Shown piece after piece: positions 8,403-14,272 of a DNA stretch of 14,272 nt. The position numbers and the translations under genes were made by a program. Numbering within the stretch: the first letter of the stretch is position 1; the number at the start of each line of letters is the position of its first letter. The notes under the pieces were generated by a model that saw nothing but the letters and a program-made list of their open reading frames with translations, did no database searches and had not been told where the DNA came from. The stretch comes from JBCDCU01 sp039180865. GTDB taxonomy: Bacteria; Pseudomonadota; Alphaproteobacteria; Rhizobiales; JACESI01. The stretch spans positions 1-14,272 of the forward strand of contig JBCDCZ010000103.1 in NCBI GenBank assembly GCA_039180865.1, given 5' to 3'.

Positions 8403-8882
8403 TCATGCCTTGAAGACGTAGGCAATTGTGGCAAGCCCTTTCTCGACAAGCGAGTAGGCGGTCGGTCTTGGAATGTTGAGCTGCCGGGCGATTTCGGCGA
8501 AGGTCGCTCCATCCAGATATCGCATCGAGAACGCATCGATCGTTCTTTTCGGGAGTTTCTCAAGAGCCTTTACGACACGATCCAATTCTTCGCGTGCGAT
8601 AAAAATCCGTTCCGGATCGAAGTCAAAATCCTCAACCAGCATAAGTTCGGACAAGACACGGTCCTCGACCTTGCGAGACTTGGTCCAATCGAGCGCGAGG
8701 TTGGAAACGATCCGTCTGAATATCGGAAGAGCCTTTTCTGACGGGTAACTTTTCTCGTGCCACCTTAACCAACTGTCCTGTACCAATTCCTCAGCCACGG
8801 CTCGGCTCTTGACCATGCGAAGCGCTATCAGGATGAGGCGCTCTCGTTCATTGACAAAGGTTGTAAGGGCCGGATCTGCCAT
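8403..8882 (-). CDS. FecI-like ECF RNA polymerase sigma factor, cassette 2
   Basis: ECF sigma factor of 159 residues, the same length as its cassette 1 paralogue. Region 2 (about 5-70) includes AVAEELVQDSWLRW and IFRRIVSNLALDW. Region 4 (about 105-155) carries the helix-turn-helix beginning TFAEIARQLN, followed by IPRPTAYSLV. Expected targets are P3 and P4. The recognition-helix residues differ clearly from cassette 1 (IPRPTAYSLVEKG against VVRSRAFSLVQDA), consistent with the different -35-like sequences of the two cassettes. It is the first gene of cassette 2, with the conserved leader (copy C) upstream. Confidence 0.93.
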   Translation of the reverse strand: MADPALTTFVNERERLILIALRMVKSRAVAEELVQDSWLRWHEKSYPSEKALPIFRRIVSNLALDWTKSRKVEDRVLSELMLVEDFDFDPERIFIAREELDRVVKALEKLPKRTIDAFSMRYLDGATFAEIARQLNIPRPTAYSLVEKGLATIAYVFKA

Positions 8883-8883
8883 C

Positions 8884-9153
8884 TATTCGCTACCATGTTT
8901 TCAAGATCGACAGGTCTTTGTTTCTTATTGGCTTTCCAGCCCGTGTCCACCGGCGGTTGTGCTTTCAGTGGGCCGGAAAACCGTAGGTCGCTCTTGAAGT
9001 GTTGTTTGATTAGCTGGCTTCGCATGCGTGGCTGGCTGGCTAGCGTGCATCTAGCTTTCAAGCGCGAATGGCCGTCAAGGTCTCGGCGTGGGTCGACCGG
9101 TATCTAGCAGAACTATTGTGTCGCCATTGCAACACTTCACGGTGCGGCATATG
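8884..9153 (-). promoter_or_regulatory. Conserved leader of sigma gene 2 (copy C)
   Basis: Non-coding leader matching copy B in two blocks (8884-8914 and 8988-9153). The second block is about 166 bases with scattered substitutions, so it is an older copy than A and B. The candidate sigma-70-like pair is conserved here as TTGACG (9073-9078), 17 bases, GCTAGA (9050-9055). The similarity ends at 9153, where copies A and B continue with sequence not found here. Confidence 0.5.
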
Positions 9154-9986
9154 ACACTGGTCAGGATTGGATTTTGCCATCCTCCACTGAAAATCGAAAA
9201 CTGCGAAGACTTCGATCCTCGGATAATCGGTTGCGACAGAGGCGCAGAACGGCCGCTTTGGTTGCCTGACGGTCCGGTATCGCGTCGGGTTTCTCGCTGA
9301 CGGTAACTTTTTTCCTGACGAGGGGTCAGGCTCCGAAGACGAGGGACAAAACATGTGGCGAAGAAAGGTGCGGCGACCACGGCATCGCGGTAGAGCTCAG
9401 TGTTACGTATTCCAAAATGTGCAGAAAGATCAATGAATATTATGTCGGCTGCTACATCCAGGCTTGGAGGGGCGAGGATTGCTTGGGCGATTAGCTGCCG
9501 GTGCGGGGAAGCGCTGACAAAGACCCACAACAGGGCTGGCGTGGCCGACGCAATCCCGTGAACGAAGGATTAATCTGCGGGCCTTCGTGTTTTCCTGGTT
9601 GCGCTTCAAACATCTGCTTGCGCCTTACGTCTTTCAAGTGGACTTAAGCGAAATATAATAAGGGGCATTTTCGGCCGCATTTCGAAAGCTTTGAGATGAA
9701 TTCGCGTGGCTAGCTTTAACGTCAGCTCTCATTAAATCGCAATTCAGCACGCGGGATGAATTCAAACGGCAGCTATGGCCGCACTTCGGAAATTCGATTT
9801 TTTGCGGATCAGTTGTTCCAAGGTCAGCTCTTGTCTTTCTTCCTTCTCAGTTCCGCACCGCAACCAACGGCAGCAATCTCCCCTTCATTGACTTAAAGAA
9901 CTATTGGAAAAACAAGCTTGTTGGTCTCGATTGTTGGGTTGTTTTTGGTCTCGCTTCTGAAAGCATTCTCACGATAGGCCGAAATC
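9154..9986. other. About 830 bases without a convincing gene
   Basis: Open frames here are short, have no family I recognise and overlap one another on both strands. The longest runs on the minus strand across 9075-9530 into the conserved leader, which argues against it being real. The stretch holds a terminator-like hairpin at 9562-9595 and GATGAATTC twice (about 9694 and 9755). I found no tRNA-like cloverleaf. It may be degraded island DNA. Confidence 0.5.
9562..9595 (+). terminator. Possible weak intrinsic terminator
   Basis: A 7-bp stem, ACGAAGG (9562-9568) with CCTTCGT (9582-9588), and a 13-base loop are followed by GTTTTCC on the plus strand. The T-run is short and there is no recognised plus-strand gene upstream, so this may be a relic or chance. 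Confidence 0.25.
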
Positions 9987-10430
9987 ATGTTGACAGATAC
10001 CAAACTCAAGAATCTTAAGCCGCTGGAAACGCTGGTCGAATACAGCGATAGCGGTAGCCTTCATGGTCTGGTGATGCCAACCGGATCGAAGCTTTGGAAG
10101 ATGGCCTATCGTTTCGACGGCAAGCAGAGGACGCTTCTGCCAGGCGCATGCCCCGCTGTCACGCTCGCCCGTGCGCAAAACGTGATGACGCCAAATTACG
10201 AACCGCCGCCAGGATTGACTCCTTGGAGGAGAAAAGACGGGAGAAGATCATACGCAAAATCAGGGCTGGCAACACATTCGATAAAACTGCTGAAGACCTT
10301 CCGGCGAAGTGCGTTCGTGAAAGAAAGCCGGATCGAACTATCTCTGAAAAACGCTGGCTTCTCGAACTTGTGTCAGGTTCGCTCCTTCTCTTAAAGGATT
10401 TGATTGAAATTCTGGGACATTACTCTGGCA
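9987..10430 (+). pseudogene. Broken P4-type integrase (tyrosine recombinase), N-terminal remnant
   Basis: The frame starting at 9987 encodes the arm-type DNA-binding domain typical of P4-family integrases (begins MLTDTKLKNLKP, then GSKLWKMAYRFDGK and PAVTLARAQ). Near 10177-10180, an A-run, the homology jumps to the frame one base back, which continues with KRDDAK, EEKRREKI, AGNTF and ISEKRWLLEL, the expected start of the core-binding domain. A single-base deletion explains this. Homology fades at about 10410-10430, where AT-rich DNA starts. The catalytic domain with the R-H-R-Y residues is absent, so the product cannot recombine DNA. An intact gene of this family encodes roughly 400 residues. 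The remnant sits directly before the biosynthetic operon and suggests that it arrived on, or replaced part of, an integrative island. Confidence 0.8.
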
Positions 10431-10578
10431 TAATAATAATCAGCCTTCGCGCGTATATATTTATTATGACCATAATATGGTTTTCAAAAATATAGAATAA
10501 AATATATTTCTCTGTATATCTTATTATATAGATGAATTCCCTCTGTTTTTTCGTAGCCTGCGAGAAAGGGAGAGGGAA
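10431..10578. promoter_or_regulatory. AT-rich leader of the biosynthetic operon
   Basis: Markedly AT-rich DNA between the integrase remnant and the operon's first gene, so it should hold the operon promoter. It contains overlapping small inverted repeats: ATTATG/CATAAT at 10463-10476 and ACCAT-AAT-ATGGT at 10469-10481, which could be an operator. Several TATAAT-like hexamers occur (for example CATAAT near 10427 and 10471), but no -35/-10 pair stands out with ideal spacing. GAGAGGGAA lies just before the ATG at 10579 as a ribosome-binding site. Confidence 0.35.
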
Positions 10579-11895
10579 ATGTATCATCCATTTCAACAAA
10601 CGACATCCATTACATCTAATATAGTTTCTAAGAGCTACGTTAATCATCTGCTTGAACGTCGAAAAGAAACGTCTTCTTGTAATGGTGTTGTGCATCTCGA
10701 CAACGCTGGGGCGTCGTTGATGCCGGATTGCGTTATGGACGCCTATCTCGCAGCGATAGAAGAGGAAGCGCGGATAGGAAGTTATCGTGCGCAACGAGAT
10801 GCCTCAGACCGATTCGATGATCTCTATAACAAAATAGGTGACCTGCTGAATTGTAACGGTTCGGAGGTGTCGCTGTTGGAGAACGCGTCGCGTGCATGGG
10901 ACCTTGCTTTTTCGATGACTGAATTGTCGGTGGCATCAGTCATCGTCACGACCGAATACGAGTATGCCAATAATTTCGTGGCAATGCTTCGAGCAAAAAA
11001 AGAAACCGGCTGCTCCATCGAATTGATCGAATTGGATGAAGACGGCAATGTTTCACTTTCTCATTTAGCCCATTTGCTCGAAGTGCACGGCCATAACATT
11101 GCTCTCGTTTCGATCACACATGTTCCGACCCATAACGCTATTATTCTGCCGATCTACGAAATCGGAGGAGTGATCGCTTCCGCAAAACAAGCGGGTATTG
11201 TGTCCGACACATTGCTTTATGTGATCGATGCGTCACAAACGATCGGCCAGCTGTCTTTGAACGTCGAGGACCTTGGATGTGATGTGCTTACCTTCACGAG
11301 CAGGAAGTACCTGAGAGGACCGAGAGGACTGGGTGGCGTCTATTATCGCTCAACATCCTTACAAAGAGCAATCGAGCATAATCAGGCCGAACCAAAGCTA
11401 TTAAATATTCCAGGGTTCGTTTGGGATAACCAAAACGACTATAACATAGCTAGAAATGGTCTTTGCTTTGAAAGTTGGGAAACAAATTATTCCGGAAAAC
11501 TAGCATTCAAAAAAGCTTTAGAATATCACGACGACATCAAACTCGATTTTCTAAATTGTAAGAATCAAAATCTCAGCTCCATTTTACGCAAACAGTTATC
11601 CGATATTGAAGGGATCAATATTGCTGATTGTGGAAATAAAAAATCTTCGATGGTTACTTTTTATATTGATCAAAAAAGTGAACCATTTTTTGCAAAATTT
11701 ATCGAAAAACAAAAGATTAATGTAAGTCTGTTAGACATCCGAATATCACAAATAAATATGCGTCGAAAATCTCAAAAATATTTAATTCGTATATCTCCTT
11801 ACTATTACAATACAGAAGATGAAATTGAATTTTTTATATCCGTACTTTCTGAGATTCACCATGCCTTTCAAAAAGGATCGCTATTATGCCAATGA
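10579..11895 (+). CDS. Class V PLP-dependent enzyme, EgtE/isopenicillin-epimerase-like
   Basis: PLP-dependent fold-type I enzyme of 438 residues. Diagnostic features: HLDNAGASLMP at 39-49, the cofactor-binding Asp/Gln pair in DASQ (D217, Q220), and the Schiff-base lysine K243 in SRKYLRGPRG. In the C-terminal part, FESWE (about 297-301), SMVTFYID and the SPYYYNTEDEIEF stretch match the class V subgroup that includes the ergothioneine C-S lyase EgtE. Members act as C-S lyases, desulfurases, epimerases or transaminases, so the reaction cannot be named. It is first in the operon; its end overlaps the next start by 10 bases (translational coupling). Odd feature: base composition shifts within the gene, from about 58% GC around 10861-10920 to about 25% around 11641-11820, changing near 11395. 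The start at 10579 is supported by a GAGAGGG site. Confidence 0.88.
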   Translation: MYHPFQQTTSITSNIVSKSYVNHLLERRKETSSCNGVVHLDNAGASLMPDCVMDAYLAAIEEEARIGSYRAQRDASDRFDDLYNKIGDLLNCNGSEVSLLENASRAWDLAFSMTELSVASVIVTTEYEYANNFVAMLRAKKETGCSIELIELDEDGNVSLSHLAHLLEVHGHNIALVSITHVPTHNAIILPIYEIGGVIASAKQAGIVSDTLLYVIDASQTIGQLSLNVEDLGCDVLTFTSRKYLRGPRGLGGVYYRSTSLQRAIEHNQAEPKLLNIPGFVWDNQNDYNIARNGLCFESWETNYSGKLAFKKALEYHDDIKLDFLNCKNQNLSSILRKQLSDIEGINIADCGNKKSSMVTFYIDQKSEPFFAKFIEKQKINVSLLDIRISQINMRRKSQKYLIRISPYYYNTEDEIEFFISVLSEIHHAFQKGSLLCQ

Positions 11896-13469
11896 ATATA
11901 ATTACCGCGACGCCTCCCACACCGAATGGTGATTTGCATGTGGGTCATCTCTCAGGCCCATATCTGAATGCTGACGTAGCGGCCCGTTTTCTGCGGTTGA
12001 ATAAGGAGCCCGTTATGTTTGTTACGGGTTCGGATGCAAATCAAGCCTATGTTCTCAGCAGTGCTGAAAAGCGTGGGCAGGCGCCGGAGCAGATGGTTCA
12101 AGAATGCTCCGCACAGATCCAGAACAGTCTCAATCTGGCGAAAGTTTCTTACGATGCCTTTGTCGTTCCTGACGAGCGCCATCGAAAGGTTGTTCAAGAG
12201 TTTTACCTCGATCTATATCGTCAAGGACTGCTTAAAATAAAATCGCTCCCGTCTCTCTGGAGCGAGAAACAATGCCGGTATTGTGATTATTCATTTGTTA
12301 CCGGGTTCTGTCCCAACTGTTTTGCCAAAACAGCGGAATCGGTCTGTGAGGCCTGTGCGCATCCAGTACGCCCGGACACGATAATCGATCCAAGAAGCTC
12401 AGCTGACGAGAGTGACCGGTTGGTCCTGCGAAATCGTGAGGCGTTGGTCCTGGAGTTGGAACCACATCGCCACCTTCTCGAAGAGTACTACCGCGACCAC
12501 CGACATACGTGGCGACCGAATATTATCCGTCTTGTTGAGCAAATCATGGCAAAGAGGCTCCCGGATTTCGCTGTGACCAGCATTTCATCATGGGGCATTC
12601 CGGCCCCCTTTCCAGGATACGACGGGCACGTGCTGACTGGCTGGGCCGAGTTGCTGCCGGGCTTTATGCGAGCGGTCGAAGATGTATCAGATGCAAGGTC
12701 TGGTATAAGTTTTTGGGAAGACAAAGAGAATGTAAAACTCTATCAATTCTTGGGGGTTGACAACGGTTATTTCTTTGCAATTCCGCACATCATAATTTCA
12801 CTCATTCGTAAAACCCCGCTTCTCGTCCCCGAGTGCATTATCACAAATGAATTTTATGAGTTAAACGACTTTAAGTTTTCAACCAGCTTGAACAATGTGG
12901 TCTGGATACGCGATATAATACAAAGTTATTCTTCCGACGAGATCCGATTGTATTTGGCATATACCAATCCAGAGCTTCAAACATGTAATTTTGTGAACAC
13001 CTCGTTCGAAAGGTTTGCCAAGCTGACGTTCTCCGAAAAATGGAGGCAAATCGGCAAGGGTTTGAACCGCCTGATTACATCCAATGATATCGAAGGCGCC
13101 ACCGTCGGGGGTTTAACTGAATGTCATCGATCAGCCATTGATACGCTTAACACTCATCTCTCGGAACGCTTCCATCCAACAACCATCGGACTGCGCGACG
13201 CGGCTGCGTTGATACTCAATTTCACCGATTGGTATGCGCAGGAAATCGCTGAATGCAAAACAAGCACTGATCGCGAACGCATTGTTTCCCTATGGGGCGT
13301 CCTTGAAGCCGTTGCAGTGAGCGTTTCGCCAATCATGCCGGTGTTTGGTGCGAGTCTTTTGCCTTCAAATGTTGATCTCGGCGATTTGCACTGGGGCCAC
13401 GTTCCAGACCGGCCGCGTTGTTACTACCCCCTATTCAGACATCAAGAACAACTCCTTGGAGCCGCTTAA
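11886..13469 (+). CDS. Methionyl-tRNA-synthetase-like amino-acid-activating protein
   Basis: Class I aminoacyl-tRNA synthetase of MetRS type, 527 residues. HVGH (18-21) is the HIGH motif. Three CxxC pairs (130/133, 142/145, 154/157) form the zinc-knuckle insertion. The KMSKS loop reads KFSTS (330-334), so its second lysine is Thr. Compared by hand with E. coli MetRS recalled from memory, pocket residues L13, Y15, Y260 and H301 become P10, T12, F260 and F297, while W253 is kept. The anticodon contacts N387, N391, R395 and W461 become E384, Q388, G392 and C457. The protein ends without the C-terminal EMAP-II-type tRNA-binding domain (some genuine MetRS also lack it). Expected activity is ATP-dependent adenylation of an amino acid. 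Transfer to tRNAMet looks unlikely; transfer to a small molecule is my inference. MetRS-like domains do this in hydrazine synthetases such as Spb40. It overlaps gene 1 by 10 bases, with AAGGA before the ATG. Confidence 0.88.
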   Translation: MPMNIITATPPTPNGDLHVGHLSGPYLNADVAARFLRLNKEPVMFVTGSDANQAYVLSSAEKRGQAPEQMVQECSAQIQNSLNLAKVSYDAFVVPDERHRKVVQEFYLDLYRQGLLKIKSLPSLWSEKQCRYCDYSFVTGFCPNCFAKTAESVCEACAHPVRPDTIIDPRSSADESDRLVLRNREALVLELEPHRHLLEEYYRDHRHTWRPNIIRLVEQIMAKRLPDFAVTSISSWGIPAPFPGYDGHVLTGWAELLPGFMRAVEDVSDARSGISFWEDKENVKLYQFLGVDNGYFFAIPHIIISLIRKTPLLVPECIITNEFYELNDFKFSTSLNNVVWIRDIIQSYSSDEIRLYLAYTNPELQTCNFVNTSFERFAKLTFSEKWRQIGKGLNRLITSNDIEGATVGGLTECHRSAIDTLNTHLSERFHPTTIGLRDAAALILNFTDWYAQEIAECKTSTDRERIVSLWGVLEAVAVSVSPIMPVFGASLLPSNVDLGDLHWGHVPDRPRCYYPLFRHQEQLLGAA

Positions 13470-13527
13470 GCAGCGTGCACCGTGAATTCAACGCGAAGCG
13501 TCAAAGTACAATAGGAAAGGAAATACA

Positions 13528-14256
13528 ATGCTGAAGAAAATAGGCGATGTAACCGTAAAAAATCCTCAGAACTATACGACCCTAAAAACCGGCGCCGATT
13601 TGACATGTTATCAACCGTCTTACGACAATCTCGGTGAAGACAGGTATCACCCGGTTACTGGTGGCCGCACACGTCGGCTTGGCCAATATTATGCGAGATA
13701 CGATCGTCAGAAACGTGAAGCTGAAATTCACAAGCTTAAGACTCAGGTCTATGTACAGGGCGAAAAGTTCAACAAGTCCTACGGCGCAATGAAGCGCTAT
13801 TTTGAAGATATTGAAGTCGATTTCAAACCACTTCTTCAAATTCTATTCAGAGAGATCGAAGACAATTGGCTTGTCGATGAAGATGAATGGATGATCAACG
13901 TCCATCAGTTCCGTGTCCATGCCAAGACCTTGAATGATGGCGTCGCTGCTCCGGAAGGCAAACATCGCGACGGTGCGGAATATGTCTATATGGGCTGTGT
14001 TGCCCGCGAAAATGTCACCGGTGGGATCTCTCACATCTTTGAAGGAGATGATACGCCTCCAATCTTCGGAACGACATTGGTGGCTGGAGAGGGTATTCTG
14101 GTCGATGATCGCGAAGTCCTGCATGACGTTACGCCGATCGTTGCCGAAGGCGACTACGGATATCGGGACATGGTGATTGTCGGATATCACCTGTGGAGCG
14201 ACAATAAGTATCCGGGTGATTGGAAAGACAATATTTATGAGCTCAAAATGAGTTAA
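13528..14256 (+). CDS. Fe(II)/2-oxoglutarate amino acid dioxygenase, IDO family
   Basis: Non-haem iron dioxygenase of 242 residues, the usual length for the 2OG-Fe dioxygenase family (PF10014) that includes Bacillus thuringiensis L-isoleucine 4-hydroxylase (about 240 residues). The iron ligands are visible as H146 and D148 (KHRDG) and H199 (VLHDVTP). R213 in GYRDMVIVGYH is the expected 2-oxoglutarate anchor, and VHQFRV at 125-130 matches the conserved HQxR segment. Characterised members hydroxylate free L-Ile, L-Leu or L-Met, or oxidise Met sulfur, using O2 and 2-oxoglutarate. The substrate here is not predictable, but a free aliphatic or sulfur amino acid is likely. It follows the MetRS-like gene after 58 bases with a strong AAAGGA site 7 bases before the ATG. 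It is the third gene of the operon; the window ends 16 bases past its stop, with no terminator visible. Confidence 0.9.
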   Translation: MLKKIGDVTVKNPQNYTTLKTGADLTCYQPSYDNLGEDRYHPVTGGRTRRLGQYYARYDRQKREAEIHKLKTQVYVQGEKFNKSYGAMKRYFEDIEVDFKPLLQILFREIEDNWLVDEDEWMINVHQFRVHAKTLNDGVAAPEGKHRDGAEYVYMGCVARENVTGGISHIFEGDDTPPIFGTTLVAGEGILVDDREVLHDVTPIVAEGDYGYRDMVIVGYHLWSDNKYPGDWKDNIYELKMS

Positions 14257-14272
14257 TTCGCCAGAGGCCAGA

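Noticed and set aside
9075..9530. Minus-strand reading frame of about 150 residues
   Set aside because: It shows no family features I recognise, runs into the conserved non-coding leader block, and has other open frames on both strands over the same bases.
9154..9986. tRNA gene or att site next to the integrase remnant
   Set aside because: P4-type integrases often target tRNA genes, so I looked for a T-arm and acceptor pattern and for direct repeats, and found none convincing.
10094..10495. A separate plus-strand gene overlapping the integrase start
   Set aside because: Its middle (EEKRREKI, AGNTF, KRWLLEL) is the continuation of the integrase after a frameshift, and its start and end are unrelated frame noise.
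11886..13469. Housekeeping metG
   Set aside because: The KMSKS, anticodon and methionine-pocket changes and the operon context do not fit a primary MetRS. I cannot see whether the genome has another copy.
1..14272. CRISPR array, rRNA genes or intact insertion sequences
   Set aside because: No short regularly spaced repeats, rRNA-like sequence or intact transposase frames with terminal inverted repeats were seen.

Overview
The window looks like an accessory region of an alphaproteobacterial chromosome. This rests on Gram-negative TonB-dependent receptors with FecI/FecR partners, moderate GC content, and the style of a P4-type integrase remnant. The genus cannot be told from the sequence.

Left part (1 to about 9150, all genes on the minus strand): two complete surface-signalling cassettes lie in tandem. 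Each reads, in transcription order, ECF sigma factor, FecR-like anti-sigma/regulator, then a TonB-dependent receptor with an N-terminal STN signalling domain. Cassette 2 is 8882 to 4776 and cassette 1 is 4295 to 300. A conserved non-coding leader precedes each sigma gene. A third copy of part of this leader forms the first 119 bases of the window and matches 4501-4619 exactly, so a further cassette probably continues off the left edge. Four matching ECF-type promoter sites (pattern GAAC-N16-CGTT in the best two) precede both fecR-like and both receptor genes. The -10-like half is shared by all four. The -35-like half differs between cassettes, in step with the divergence of sigma region 4. Each receptor probably senses its ligand, signals through its FecR and releases its own sigma factor, which switches on fecR and the receptor. 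The ligands are unknown and likely differ, because the STN domains are alike but the barrels diverge.

Middle (about 9154 to 10578): about 800 bases without a convincing gene, then a frameshifted and truncated tyrosine recombinase (P4-type integrase N-terminus), then an AT-rich stretch with small palindromes. This looks like a scar of a mobile island.

Right part (10579 to 14256, plus strand): a tight three-gene operon made of a class V PLP-dependent enzyme of the EgtE/isopenicillin-epimerase-like type, a methionyl-tRNA-synthetase-like protein overlapping it by 10 bases, and a non-haem Fe(II)/2-oxoglutarate dioxygenase of the L-isoleucine-4-hydroxylase (IDO) family. The synthetase-like protein keeps the class I catalytic fold but has an altered KMSKS loop (KFSTS), an altered methionine pocket, no recognisable anticodon-reading residues and no C-terminal tRNA-binding domain. 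The likeliest reading is a small biosynthetic operon that hydroxylates an amino acid, activates an amino acid as an adenylate and performs a PLP step, giving an unknown small molecule. This operon is the best candidate here for an undescribed system. The window ends just after the third gene, so further members may lie downstream.
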